A stretch of 64,000 bases of DNA, from positions 930,001 through 994,000 of the forward strand of contig MU839832.1 of NCBI GenBank assembly GCA_030411725.1, read 5' to 3'. The notes beneath the pieces were generated by a model that was not told the DNA's origin, did no database searches, and worked only from the letters and a program-made list of their open reading frames with translations. Shown piece by piece: positions 20,731 to 32,133 of this stretch; position 1 is the stretch's first letter, and each line of letters begins with the position of its first letter. Source of the stretch: Echria macrotheca. Its lineage: Eukaryota; Ascomycota; Sordariomycetes; Sordariales; Schizotheciaceae. Made by a program: the position numbers and the translations under genes.

Positions 20731-22384
20731 ATGGCTGCGCTGAACGGCAATGCCAGCAATGGCACCTCTCGCCCGCCGGTACCTATCCTCGAGGCGCCCA
20801 AGCTCAGCGTCAAGATGTCGGCCACGGAACTGATCGGAAACACCCCCCTCGTTCGCCTCAACAAGATTCCCCAGTCACTGGGGATCGAGGCAGAGGTTTA
20901 CGCCAAGGTGGAGCTCTTCAACGCCGGCGGCAGTGTCAAGGATCGCATTGCCCTGCGCATGATCGAGGAGGCCGAGAAGAGCGGCCGTATCAAGCCCGGC
21001 GACACGCTCATCGAGCCGACCAGTGGCAACACGTAAGCTCCCAAAAAGTTCGTCGGTTCGTATGCTAACGGTCAATGGCAGTGGTATCGGTCTCGCGCTC
21101 GTCGGAGCGATCAAGGGGTACAAGACGATCATCACTCTCCCAGAAAAGATGTCTGCCGAGAAGGTCTCCGTGCTTAGGGCGCTTGGGGCAACCATCATCC
21201 GCACCCCAACACAAGCCGCCTGGGACAGCCCGGAAAGCCATATCGGTGTCGCGAGGCGTCTCCTCAAGGAAATTCCGAACTCGCACATTCTCGACCAGTA
21301 CACAAACCCGGACAACCCGCTTGCGCACGAGCACGGCACGGCCGAGGAGATCTGGGCTCAGACAGGCGGCAAGGTTACGGCGGTGGTCGCTGGTGCAGGA
21401 ACAGGAGGCACCATCACAGGTCTGGCGCGCGGCCTGAGGAAGCACGACAAGAACATCAAGGTGGTGGCGGCGGACCCCTTTGGTAGCATTCTCGCGCTGC
21501 CAGAGAGTCTCAACGAGGAGAAGGCAAACCAGCCGTACAAGGTGGAAGGCATCGGGTATGACTTTATCCCCGACGTCCTCGACCGCGATATCGTGGACAA
21601 GTGGTACAAGACGGATGACCGCGAGTCTTTCCAACTTGCTCGCCGTCTCATCGCCGAAGAGGGCTTGCTCGTGGGTGGCAGCTCTGGCAGCGCCATGGCC
21701 GCCATGATCCGGGCGGTCAAGGACCTCGGTCTCGGCAAGGGCGACGTTGTCGTCGTCGTGCTCCCCGACAGCATTCGATCTTATCTTTCCAAATTTGCCG
21801 ATGACGACTGGCTCGCCGCCAATGACCTTCTTCCCGACGACGGGAAGAACGTCAACGGAAACGGCGCCGGCACGGAATCCAAGCCTTCTGCTCGTCGCCC
21901 CAGCGACCCGTATGCCGGTGCTACCGTGCGATCTCTGCGCCTAAAGCCCGTGTCCTCGGTATTGGCGACGAGTACCTGCGCCGAGGCGATCGAGATGATG
22001 CGGGACAAGGGTTTCGACCAGCTTCCCGTGTTGTCGCCCGAGGGTGGCAAACTGGCGGGCTTGGTGACGCTTGGCAACATGCTCAGCTTCATCTCCCGCG
22101 GCCGGGCGTCGGCCAAGAGCCCCGTCAGCGACGTCATGTTCGACTTCAGCCGCATCGACGAGGTGGTGACGGATCCCCGACACTTTGGATCGGACCTCAA
22201 GAACAAGAAGCGCAAGTTTGTCGAGATCACCATGGATACGCCGCTCACTGCGTTGAGCCGTTTCCTCGAGTGGAACAGCGCGGCCGTGGTGACGGAGAAG
22301 ACCAGCGGAGGTGAAGGATCAAAGCCGCTTGCTGTCGTGACCAAGGTGGACCTGCTCACATATATGGTCAAGCAAAAGTCGTGA
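20731..22384 (+). CDS. CYS4: Cystathionine beta-synthase (534 aa)
   Basis: Exons 20731-21032 and 21082-22384, split by a 49-bp intron (GTAAGC, GCTAAC branch, CAG) inside the TSGNT codon block. The enzyme condenses serine and homocysteine to cystathionine, the entry step of transsulfuration. The PLP domain (about 30-365) has the Schiff-base lysine in GGSVKDRIALRM (Lys70), the substrate loop PTSGNTG (97-102), the phosphate-binding GAGTGGTITG and GGSSGSAM. After a low-complexity linker come two CBS (Bateman) modules, about 390-530 (VRSLRLKPVSSVL, FDQLPVLSP, PLAVVTKVDLLTYM). There is no N-terminal heme-binding extension as in the human enzyme, which matches yeast Cys4. Length fits the family. Confidence 0.95.
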
Positions 22385-22611
22385 GTGATATCGAGGCTGT
22401 GAAGACACTTTTAGAGCAAGCCGGACTTAACGATCTGGTACTGTTTTGCAACGAGCGAGCATTGGGCGGACGTTTGATCGAGGCAGAATGGCGGATTCAA
22501 CCCGTGCAAATGGGGGCCTCGTGTTGATAGCAAGATATCCGTAGATTTTGACTGATAGAGGCTTATGGCGACAAGAATTATTGATTAATTCCCAAACACT
22601 CTCTGGCCGTA

Positions 22612-23538
22612 TTAGACCCTCTCTGCGATCCATTTCCACCATTTGTCTGCCCCGGGGCCGTCTCCTACTACGCTCCCGCCAATGACGTCCACCTCGATGT
22701 CGAACTCCATGAGCTGCTTGAAGCTGAACTTCTCACTCCCATACTCGCCGAGCCAGTCATCCGCCTCTTCAGCAGCGCCGATATCGTCCGTCCCCACGCC
22801 CGAGTCCAGCAGCCCTTTACTCCTCGTCTTCCGTGCCCGACCCAGCTCCGCCTCGAGATTGCTCTTGACCAGTGCCGCCGGCAGCGCAGTGAACAGGTCC
22901 AGCTTGTTCGCCGCGATCAGGACCGGCACCGACGGCGGGGCCTTGCTCCCCTTCCCGGCGCTCATACGCTTCTGCAGCGCGAGCAGGACGTCGTACAGAT
23001 ATGCCGCCGTGGCAGGGAGCGCATCGCCGTCGGCCAGCGCCGCCGCGTCGACAACAAAGACCACGGCCTTGAGCTTGCTGGATTGCTGCGCGGTCGCCGG
23101 CGTGATTCGGGAGAGCGCGTGTCCGCGCAGCTTGGCGTGGCCGGGCGTGTCGACGAGGAGGAATTTCTTGGCGACGGCGCCGGCGGCGTCGAGGTCATCG
23201 CGGAACGAGGAGGTGCCGTCGGACGAGACGGCGAGTTCCACCGACGCCGGGGTTTGGGAGGTGTGTGTCGGTGCTGGGCCGGGGGCCGAGCTCGTGCGGG
23301 TTGGTTGGGAGGGGGGGAGGGAGCCTCGCTCGAAGAGGGTTAGGAGGGCGGTCTTGCCGGCGCCGGAGGGGCCGACGAGGAGGACGGACGGGAGCGTGGT
23401 GTATGGTGTTGACGAGTGGAGGACGTAGTGGAGGAGGAAGGGGATGAGGAGGACGATGGCGAAGCCGATTATGAAGACGGCCGGGGAGGGCGTGAGGGCC
23501 GTCTCGAGGAAGGACTTCAGCGATTCGAGGGCGGACAT
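22612..23538 (-). CDS. SRP102: Signal recognition particle receptor beta subunit (308 aa)
   Basis: Single exon. This ER-anchored GTPase holds the SRP receptor alpha subunit at the membrane for co-translational targeting. An N-terminal membrane anchor (PAVFIIGFAIVLLIPFLLHY, about 19-40) is followed by a Ras-like GTPase: P-loop GPSGAGKTAL (about 56-65), switch region with DTPGH (G3) and AANKLDLF (G4, about 211). The C-terminal VDVIGGSVVGDGPGADKWWKW is typical of the family. A polar insertion rich in Ser, Pro and Thr lies between G1 and G2. ATG 23538 is chosen because the upstream extension to 23682 has no signal and precedes the anchor. It is convergent with CBS (227-bp gap) and divergent from AKR1. 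Confidence 0.93.
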   Translation of the reverse strand: MSALESLKSFLETALTPSPAVFIIGFAIVLLIPFLLHYVLHSSTPYTTLPSVLLVGPSGAGKTALLTLFERGSLPPSQPTRTSSAPGPAPTHTSQTPASVELAVSSDGTSSFRDDLDAAGAVAKKFLLVDTPGHAKLRGHALSRITPATAQQSSKLKAVVFVVDAAALADGDALPATAAYLYDVLLALQKRMSAGKGSKAPPSVPVLIAANKLDLFTALPAALVKSNLEAELGRARKTRSKGLLDSGVGTDDIGAAEEADDWLGEYGSEKFSFKQLMEFDIEVDVIGGSVVGDGPGADKWWKWIAERV

Positions 23539-24161
23539 GCTGGCGATGTGTCCTCGCTTAGCAGTGGGAGTAGTTTGGTGGGAATAGAAGCCCACTACTG
23601 GTTTGAGGTTGTTTATTCGTCTCGGAACGTTTCTGAAAATGTGACCATCGTCGAGCAATGGAAGTCGTCGCCGCGATATCAACGTCGTCCGGTCGTCGAT
23701 TTTGGCAGCGAGATTCGGAATGGAGAGCTGTCAACTGGCACAAAGCTTGGCCCCACATGCCACCAAGTTATCACGTCGCCCAATCAGAGACAGCGTGGCG
23801 CTTGCAGACGCGTCTCAAGCCTCAGCCTCAGCGTTGGACGACGCTGAATCAAGCGGGCCGTGTGTCCCCTGCACCTGAGCTCCCGAATCGTCAACCTCCC
23901 CGAAATAATTCTTCGTCGCAACACACCGTCGTTTGTCGCCGCTACCTGCCACCTGCCGGCGAGACAACTGCACGCCTGGCCCACCTTTTGCGAATTCTAT
24001 CTTTTTCGTCGCTCTGCCTCGCCATGCGCAGGTAATCTGGACATTTTCGAACCCACCCACTGTTCCGAATCAGCCGTCGAGCGCATCCCAGACCGACAAC
24101 CGACCAGGGACCGGCGGTGAGCCGAGACACGTCGAGACTTGATCCAACGACGTCGGTCGCC
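23539..24161. promoter_or_regulatory. Bidirectional promoter region, SRP receptor beta / AKR1
   Basis: 623 bp between two divergent housekeeping genes for membrane trafficking and modification. Contains the two leaders; no further feature identified. Confidence 0.45.
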
Positions 24162-26560
24162 ATGGCACAGCACGACGCATCCGGGACCACTGGCGCTGCC
24201 GGCACTCCCGCGCAGCCCCTCTCCAAGTCGGCGACGGCGGCGCCCAAACTGAACAATGAGCTGGAGCTGGGGGACCTGCCTGGAGACGACGGCAACGGCG
24301 ACATTATGCAGATGGCTCGAGTGGGCGATATTGCGGGCATGGAGAAACTGTTTGAGACTGGGGATTACGATGCCACCTACACAGACGACGAGGGCATCAC
24401 GCCGTTGCATGTAGGTTGTTATCACAAGCGAGGCAGCCGGTGCGCTAACGAGAGGACGACAGTGGGCCGCCATCAACAACCAGTACGCCATGTGCAAGTA
24501 TCTGATCGAGCACGGCGCCGAGATCAACAAGAAGGGCGGCGAGAGTGTTGCGACGCCGCTCCAATGGGCCGCCCAGCGCTGTCATTACTACACGGTCCAC
24601 CTCCTCCTGCAGCACGGCGCCGACCCGCTCATCACCGACGCTCAGGGGTACAACACGCTACATATCAGTACCTTCAATGGGAATATCCTCCTCATCACGC
24701 TGCTGCTGCACCAGGGCATTCCTGTCGATGTGGAGGACCAGTACGGCCACACGGGTCTCATGTGGTCTGCCTACAAGGGGTTTCCGGCCTGCGTTGACGT
24801 GTTTCTGCGGTGGGGGGCTAGTGTGCACGCTAGAGACGAGCAAGGCTTCACCGCGCTGCATTGGGCACTGGTCAAGGGAAGCGTAGGGTGCGTCCAAAAG
24901 ATCATCGAGTACGGGGCCGATCGCTTCGCCAAGACGACAACCGGCAAGACGCCAGCCATCACTGCGCAGGAACTGAACACGGTCGGCGCTTGGCACAAGG
25001 CGCTCAACGATTGCGGCTATGACGAGGATGGCAACGCTATCGTGCCCAGCTGGCCCGGCGCGAGCTATCTGTTGAAGGACCGGCGGGGCTTCGTGACCAA
25101 GTTTTTCTTCCTCTGGCCGTTCGTGCTGGTCTACGCCACCATGGTTATTCTCTCGGGCATGCCGATATTTGCTGGCATATTCATTGCTGGAGTCGTGGGA
25201 TACGCGATCCAGTGGGTTGGCAAGCAGGTCCTCGAGTATGCGCCATCAGATATGAGGTCGTTTGAGAAGACGGTAGGCATTTTGGTTCTTGTCGGGATGT
25301 TGCTGACGGTTGTAGCCATGGATGACTGGGATATTCGCGGCATCGCTGTTTCTCGTCGGCATGAATTGGCTATTCGTCGTTCTGGGGAATACGGCGACTG
25401 GTCCAGGTAAGTTTCTCAAGTTGATATCTGTATCATGCTGACTCGCTAGACGGCAAATGGCTTATGAACTTGGCGTTTGCCGCTTTCTTCTCAATGACTG
25501 CCTGGTTTTACATCAGGTGCATGACGGATGACCCGGGGTTTGTCCCCAAGATGAACGGCATCTCTGAGCAAAAGGCGGTCATCGACGAGCTCATCGGATT
25601 GTGGAAGTTTGACGAGTCAAACTTTTGCGTTCAGTGCATGATTCGAACCCCCCTGAGAAGCAAGCATTGCCGGAGGTGTCAGCGATGTGTTGCCAAGCAT
25701 GACCAGTGAGTGCCCCTAAGCAGTCTCTTTTCCTGACTAAACCATGTAGCCATTGCCCGTGGGTATACAACTGCGTCGGAGTCAATAACCATCGCCACTT
25801 CTTCCTCTACCTCATCAACCTAGCATTCGGTATCATCTCGTTTGACTGGCTCACCTACACCTGTAAGTTCTACTGGCAATGTTTACAGGAGATGCTAATC
25901 TCGCCAGATCTCTCGAAAGCTTCGGCCACCGCTTCGGATTCCTGCAACTTCCTTTCGCCGACCCTTTGCAAGGTCGTCAACACGGACGCGTATAGTCTGC
26001 TTCTGGCTATCTGGGCAACGCTCCAGCTTACCTGGGTGTCGATGCTCCTCTTTGTCCAGTTCGTCCAGGTCACCAGGGCCATGACCACATACGAGAACAT
26101 GTTTGGCGTCGATCACAAGGGGACCGGCGCACTCAGCAGCGCATACACCTCAACCGGTGCACCGCTCGACCCATCTCGAGTTCCGCCTTCGGGGTCAGCC
26201 GCCCAACCTGCCGGAGGTCACGGCCATCACGGCCACAAGCATGGCCAGGGTTTCCTCAAGCAGTGGAGCAAGCTTCTCGGCGTCGACGCCTTTATCGAGA
26301 CGGCCACTGGTCGCGGCGCCGCTACCGGCTCAGGGGCAAAGCGACGAAAAGGCAACCCGTACAGCCGCGGTTGTCTCACCAACTGCAAGGATTTCTGGTG
26401 TGACCCGGCGCCCGTGTTTGGGAAGCGGCAGAACGGCGCGGCGGTGCTTGACGGGCAGGTGGTCAACTACATGGAGATGTACGAGAGCCCGGCCGCCATG
26501 GAGATGGAGAGGGGCAGGCGGCGCGGCGGCTACCAGGCGGTTGCGGCCGAGGAGGTTTGA
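24162..26560 (+). CDS. AKR1: Ankyrin-repeat DHHC palmitoyltransferase, Akr1 type (723 aa, 6 exons)
   Basis: Exons 24162-24410, 24463-25272, 25316-25406, 25450-25705, 25750-25862, 25908-26560; introns 43-52 bp, phases consistent. This Golgi/endosomal multipass enzyme transfers palmitate to cysteines of substrate proteins. The N-terminal cytosolic part holds about six ankyrin repeats (residues 50-270; EGITPLH, GYNTLHISTFNGN, GFTALHWALVKG). Two hydrophobic segments follow (FFFLWPFVLVYATMVILSG), two more in exons 3-4, then the Cys-rich zinc core (NFCVQCMIRTPLRSKHCRRC) and the catalytic DHHCPWVYNCVGVNNHRHF (DHHC at about 467-470; the D, H and H straddle the fourth intron). Two further TM segments come before a His/Gly-rich tail. 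The DHHC form is canonical, whereas yeast Akr1 has DHYC. Confidence 0.95.
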
Positions 26561-26806
26561 GTCCATCATGCATCATGACTGACGACTGCGTTTGGATGAG
26601 CTTTGTACTGATATGGATGGATGACTGGAAGCGACGGTTACATATCCTAGAGGTGTGAATAATTCTACAGGTATTTGGCTATCCGCGGTGGATGTGCCGC
26701 CAATGATTCACGTCGCTTGCCGAGATCTACGGCCCCGGTAACGGAAGACTATGGGAGTGATGAAGGGTAAAATGGCTGACATTTGCAAACGAAGCTCTCG
26801 ATGAGT

Positions 26807-28611
26807 TTAGTGCTTCAACTGCTCTGGCTTGAATATCAGATCCACGACATCAACATACGACCCGTCGCTTCCAAACGAGACCCTCTCGACTTGCACATAG
26901 ACGATCCCAAAAGGAGCCGGGGCTCGAGTAGTCCACTGGTCGAGGGGACACTTCATGGTCCTCGCCGATGATGGATCCGCTTCCCTTAACGTCCGGTCTC
27001 TTCGCCAGCCGTCGTTACCTTCAGCCGTATCGACACCCTCGATTGCAGAAAAGGGTATCAGGCCGATGGAGATTGAGGAATCGATTTCGTTTGATTCGCG
27101 GCTGAAAAGTATCTCGCAGCCCCGTGGAGGACCTTGGGTCTGCGCCCTTCGACATTGCAGGGCAAATAGCTTTCCATCCCTTTCGGAGATGCCCGATACA
27201 ATGCCATTGCTATAGTTGATATTGCATTTAGCCAAACCGAAGAACGACATCGTACACTTTGGGGGGTAAGCCCAGCGACGGAACACGATTTCCCGGTGTT
27301 GGAGTTGGTACGAAGGAAGCCCAATGCATACTTCATCTTTCCGCTGAGACAATTGGGCGAACGTCAGGGACGTTTCCGACACCACGACCTCTCTGGTTCG
27401 GGCATATAGATAGTGATCACAATCTACAACGGTAAGCGTCATGAAGTCCCCTTCGCTCCCTTCTAGGTTGCAGAGCAACGCGAGGAGCCTAATATTCCGC
27501 ACCTGTGCGAAATCGGGGTCGTCCCAGTAGTACGTCGTGAGACTTGACGGTAGATGCGGTAGCTCTAGGCGGACGGTGCTATGGCTCATCAACATAGGAA
27601 GCGTGGCCCGGATACCTGGATCTCGATAAAACAGGCTGGCCCATCGAGAAGGCACAATCGAGTGAGAGTCCTTGAAATCCCGCGGTGAGGCTGCGAACAG
27701 GCCCGAGAGTTTTGCGCTCTCTGGGCGATCCGCCGGTGCTTTCCAGGCTATCGTTTTCGTCGTGTCCCGGTATTCGGCATCGGAAAGATATTCGAGCGAA
27801 GAGTTTTCGCTTATCGTACCCCAAGCAAACAGGGAATGATCACTTGAGTACGACTGCATAATCATATGCTGTAACCGCTGGAATGCTTTGTGGCCTTCGC
27901 CATAGATCAACGGCATGTTGATATCGAATATACCGAGCAGACAATAGGCAATGTCTTCGACCCTGGACGTATTCCGCAACGAAGCCCACGACATTCGCTG
28001 CGCCACGCTGGCACGATGGACGTTCTCGCCTTGGAGATATTTCCTGTGAATCCGCGTGACAGATGAAATGACGTCGACAAGTTCAGCCCTCGTGCCGAGG
28101 ACGCTCCAGTCGGTACAGTAGAAGCACGCCGTCGTAGGAGCCAGTAATTCCTGAAGTGTCCAGCCGCGGGTGAACCAACGGCTCGCCGAAATTCTGCGGC
28201 GCATTTCTTGCCAGTCGGCCGTCTTCTCGACGTCGGCCAAGTACACATAGCAGATCTCGGCGTTCTTGTACCACCGAAACATCGAGTTGATGGCTTCCGA
28301 TAACTCGGCACTGCTGGATTTATCGATGCAGCACCTAGTATAGATATTAGTCCGAGATCCAAGACGTTCCGATAAGAGACTCACGTATCAACCCATACCC
28401 AGTCGTAACCGTTGCAAGCTGCCTGTTTGCGGCAGTAATTTATCTTCCCCCATCCCTTCATGGATTTCACCTCGTCACGGGGGAGCCTGTCCCAGTCTCG
28501 AAATGTGACTTCTTCGTCTCCCCAGGTGTGCGAGAGGATGGCATACGGCGGGATTTCATCGTCGATGATGAACTCTTTCATCCGCCACGACCTCGAGTTG
28601 AGGAGTCTCAT
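26807..28611 (-). CDS. HET-domain protein (584 aa)
   Basis: Exons 28611-28385 and 28334-26807, with a 50-bp GTGAGT...TAG intron inside the Thr codon of VWVDTCCID. The start MRLLNSRSWRMKEF is typical of the HET group related to the N-termini of HET-D and HET-E. The HET domain (about 24-145) shows YAILSHTWGDEEV, VWVDTCCIDKSSSAELSEAI, YKNAEICYVYLADV and RGWTLQELLAPT. The next block (SVAQRMSWASLRNTSRVED, YCLLGIFDINMPLIYGEG) is the usual extension of this group. No NACHT or WD40 repeats follow, so it is a stand-alone HET protein. It is convergent with AKR1 (246-bp gap). Role in incompatibility is inferred from family only. Confidence 0.9.
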
Positions 28612-29717
28612 CCTGGATGAAAAGGCGCGCACTAATAAAAATCGGAAGAGAAGATGCTCAGCTACCACACGCTGCGTCAATTGTTGAAGTCGACAAGATT
28701 CATTGCGATCCGGACATGGTTGCCTAGCATGCTGCCCAACAAATGCCATGCACCCCTCTCCATCGATTGGTCTGCTAGCCGCCCAACCTCGGAATCATAT
28801 CGCCCGGCTGTCGCATGACTTCCCGGCAGGCTGTGGCCTCCAATGAGAGGTCTTTGACGACGATACCTACTTGCATCAGCGATAAATCTCGGAATCATTC
28901 CGGCAACTTTCTCCAAACTCGGACCAATTCCGGTGATGGTTGGAAGTATTTCAACAACCGTCACCCGCCCTTCGTTTTCAAACTGATCGATCAATTGAAC
29001 TGCGTCCCACCCGACATCCATCGAGTACTTACCTAGCTAACAATTATTAGCTATTTGAATCATGTCGCCAAAAGGAAAAAAGAAGGCATCGCCCCCCAGC
29101 GGAACCACACCGGCTGTCATCACACCAGAACGCGAATGGACGACTGCAGTTTGTAGTCGAATATGCAAAGAACCTCAGAAACACATCATACTTGCTAAAT
29201 ACCACCCACAGCCTTGTTCAAACCCGTCTTCCACGAAACGCAAACGGCTACAATTAACAAAGTCCACAACGTCGAGAAGGGGCGCAAAAAGTTCGCGAGG
29301 TTGATGTCAACATTCTGCTCTTTGCAAGGAGAACAACCCCCCTTCACACCCAACCAAATGACTCAACGTCCAGGCATGGAGGCAATCCTCGCCGCTGCTA
29401 TATCACCGAGCGCCCTTGCATATATACGGTATACCCAAATCAACCAGACAAAACACCGATCAAGACCACGACGAAGCCGATACTACCAAGACAAGCACAA
29501 CAATAAGGACAACCAATATTACGAGCGCTCCCAAGACTGCAAATGACTACCTACGAAGACGACCAAAACCCCAAGCGTCGAGGCTGCGCAGACCATCTCC
29601 CCAGCGACTGACACTTGCTCTTCAAATCTGTTGTGACAACCCCCTCCCCCCCGCGCTCTCTGACAATCTCCTCCTCGCGTGAATTATGAATGCGATGAAC
29701 GTCATTACACATAAACC
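28612..29717. other. Intergenic with possible gene remnants
   Basis: A minus-strand frame at 29021-28677 (114 codons, ATG start) contains RVTVVEILPTITG, which faintly resembles the NAD-binding strand VTVVE.LP of flavin oxidoreductases; it may be a decayed fragment, but support is weak. A plus-strand frame at 29062-29304 starts with MSPKGKKKASPPS and has no counterpart. From about 29190 to 29600 the plus strand is unusually A/C-rich (AAGACAAGCACAACAATAAG), as in decayed repeats. I do not call a gene here. Confidence 0.25.
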
Positions 29718-29791
29718 GGTCGGATGGTGTAGTTGGTTATCACGTCAGTCTAACACACTGAAGGTCCCCAGTTCAAACCTGGGTTCGATCA
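29718..29791 (+). tRNA. tRNA-Val (anticodon AAC)
   Basis: A complete 74-nt cloverleaf without intron. The acceptor stem GGTCGGA pairs with TTCGATC (two G-T pairs). The anticodon arm TCAGT-CTAACAC-ACTGA places AAC at 29752-29754. The T arm is CCCAG-TTCAAAC-CTGGG, with discriminator A at 29791. The D arm contains AGTTGGTTA. A T-rich tract at 29818-29835 could serve as Pol III terminator. CCA is not encoded, as expected in a eukaryote. Confidence 0.95.
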
Positions 29792-30344
29792 GAACTTGAA
29801 AGGAATCCTCGTGGTTCCCTTTCCTTTCCTTTTTGCTTGTATTAACCGCCGTCGGGTTTTAGCAACGTCTACAGTTTTGTTGACATTTCCTGGAGATGGC
29901 GTTCTTAATTTTTTTTTTGGTGCCCGCGTTCGCGTAAGACCACGTGTGACTACCTACTTTTATGAGTTTATGTGTTTGAAAGTTGTGGCCTGCAAGTCAA
30001 TAGTGAAGTACAGGTATAGACTTTGAGTCAACTGTGGGGACGGAAAGCCAGCAAGGCTGCTGTACATGAATAGCTCGGGACCCAGGTCTAGTTGCAGATG
30101 TATTCTTGTCTACTTTATAGATACAGACTACATGCCTTTCCTTCAACCTAGCCTAGCATGAGCAAAGTCGAGGCAGCCGTGATCAAGAAAAGAACGCCCC
30201 ATATGAGAAGCAGTCTCGAAGTATTCTTTCATTTGCTGATCCGCCTGAGCGAGAACCGGAGCCGGGGTCATCTTTTGTCTGTGTCTCACCATATGGGTCA
30301 CCTCGTCCTGAGGGGCAACGAACGGTAAAAGCTTGCGAGGGAGT
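29792..30344. other. Intergenic, tRNA to dispersed repeat
   Basis: No gene seen. Marks the start of the accessory block. Confidence 0.4.
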
Positions 30345-30475
30345 ACATAACCCTTCTTGTATCCCCTAATCCAATGGTTATCCCTAGCAACCCCGAGTCC
30401 CTGACCCAGTTGATGTGAACTTGCAATCCCCGGGCCTGGACCGATTGGCCGACCTGCCAGCCGAGGATGTACGTC
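30345..30475 (+). repeat. Dispersed non-coding repeat, copy 1
   Basis: Shares CATAACCCTTCTTGTA, ATGGTTATCCC.AGCAAC and GATGTGAACTTGCAATC followed by CCGGGCCTGGACCGATTGG with the copies at 43853-44003 (inverted) and 46860-47095. It has diverged more at its left end than the other two copies. No ORF is conserved among them, so it is not a gene family but a repeat of unknown type. Confidence 0.65.
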
Positions 30476-30599
30476 CTGCGGTGCAGTGAACCTATTCAAA
30501 TGTTAACCCCCAGGACAGGGCGCATCTCGAGGTTGAGAACTTACACGCGGCAGCTTGCGGTTTCGGAAAATTAAATAACGCTGTAAGTACAGTTGTGGT

Positions 30600-30905
30600 G
30601 ATGGTCTTCTCTCCCAATCTCCATGGCGCGAAAAAAGGTCTTTGTTGTCCGGCCGTAGACCGACGCTCCGTCGCTCCCTTCCATCTGGAGGGCAGAAACT
30701 CGATCTCTTATCGATGTTATCTTGTTTTGCAACCCGGTAGGCTTCTGGAAGCAAAATGGGAACAGCAAATATTGGACGAAAGGGAGCCTTGCACACGTTT
30801 TCGCGCAACCCCGCCAGTTTCCTCCGTTCTTCTTTCCACAAACAACCACTTTCCGTTCCTCTTCCCACACACAACAACAACCACAAACAACAAAACACCC
30901 ACGAC
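30600..30905 (+). promoter_or_regulatory. Upstream/leader region shared with the family B gene at 49.3 kb
   Basis: Matches 48895-49190 in order: CTTCTCTC, CCATGG, AAAAGGTCTTTGT, AGAAACT.CATCTCTTATCGA, TATC.CGTTTTGCAAC (here TTGTTTTGCAACCC), TTCTGGAAGCAA and CGCAACCCCGCC, ending in CT-rich then CA-rich leader (TTCTTTCCACAAACAACCAC). The genes that follow are not homologous, so it looks like a duplicated promoter plus 5' leader. Confidence 0.65.
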
Positions 30906-30909
30906 AAAA

Positions 30910-31229
30910 ATGTCAGCCGCAAATAACGATACCACCGAAGTCGACGTGGGCGAGCCCCCCTACAAGAAGCGCAAGCTTGGCCCAACCCAGCGGCAGCAAG
31001 AGTCTTTCGCTGTTGGCCTTCGAGACGAGGTCCCGAGCATAAGACACGAGGACTTGAACTGGGACCACCGTTCCATCACGGTTCCTCCGGGAGGACCCCG
31101 GCTTCCAACCCACCACCGGCTCCCGGTGTGAAGCGTGATGCCGGCGTGAAGTGTGAGAACTGCCATTGGCTGGGTCACGAGCTTGCAGACTGCCCCGATC
31201 TGGCAGTTAAGCGAGAGCACCTCGACTAG
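30910..31229 (+). pseudogene. Zinc-knuckle gene remnant, frame-broken
   Basis: An ATG at 30910 opens a frame of 73 codons (MSAANNDTTEVDVGEPPYKK, with basic KKRK) that stops at 31131. In the next frame, 31130-31229, the sequence reads APGVKRDAGV then CENCHWLGHELADC, a perfect C-x2-C-x4-H-x4-C zinc knuckle, and ends in TAG at 31229. A one-base shift, or an intron I could not place, separates the two. The knuckle resembles CANCQMQGHKLETC in the protein at 39.0-40.9 kb. The promoter is shared with another gene (see 30600-30905). It is either a broken copy or a small two-exon gene; I favour broken. Confidence 0.45.
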
Positions 31230-32133
31230 TCAGCCATCGCCTCTCGGATGGCAGCAGTCCTACGGACGACTGTGTGCTTTGTCACACGAGCCCTTCTCTT
31301 GAAGGGCAAGCATGTTTCCTAGAAGCTTGCCGGTAGTGCTACCCCTTGGGGGACGCCTACGTTTTCTTTTTTTTTTTTTTTTTTAGTTACAATAATACCA
31401 TATTGTTGCTGGTATATTTTGCCTTTTTGTGATGTGAATGTGATGCTGGTATGACTGTGATGCCTCTATTCCATGGACTCTACGCGACTACATGGACTTT
31501 GTTGAGCTTGGCTTCGTCGATGGCGCTTGAAGGTCGCTGGCGCCCTCGGTGGCCACCATGGGAATTTTGGGAAGGGAGAGGATATCGGGGTCCGGCTTGA
31601 CGGCTCGGAGTGCGCTTTATGGAACGCATTAAGGGTGCCAGACCAGGAGCTTCAGACAACGTCACGAGGTGGTACATAGGTAGGCAGGGCGCAAGCGCTG
31701 TGGTTGAGCGCGGCGATACCACCAGTTCCTTTCTGTTTCAGCGTAGGTAGAATACCACACGAGGAATGAACTCCCAAAACCAGTGTTCTGGCGGGCTTCG
31801 CTGCTATAATGAACTGAGGTATCACGGTAGAGCGCTCTGATCGTAGGGGCAGACTATACAACGGGGGTTGTATTCCTGGTAGTTGACCGCGAGGAAGGCA
31901 GGAATCGGCCAGGAGAAAGAAGCTATCTACAGTCGTGAAGGACAGAGCCTCTTTATCTGCTAACCCGGTGCGCGTGCGCACCACGCCAGACGCCAGACCA
32001 AGCCATAAATCCCCGACATTATACATCCAGATGACTAGGGCCGGAATCCTGATCTTGGCCGCATCTATGCTCCCTATTTCCTCCTCGGCAGCATATTCCT
32101 CCTCTTGCGCACCCTACCCCTCCTCCAGTAACC
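31230..32133. other. Intergenic, accessory block
   Basis: Contains a 19-20-base T tract near 31365-31386. Open frames on both strands lack features. No gene is supported. Confidence 0.4.

Noticed and set aside
26807..28611. NLR-type HET-NACHT-repeat gene
   Set aside because: No Walker A/B of a NACHT domain and no WD40, TPR or ankyrin repeats follow the HET domain.
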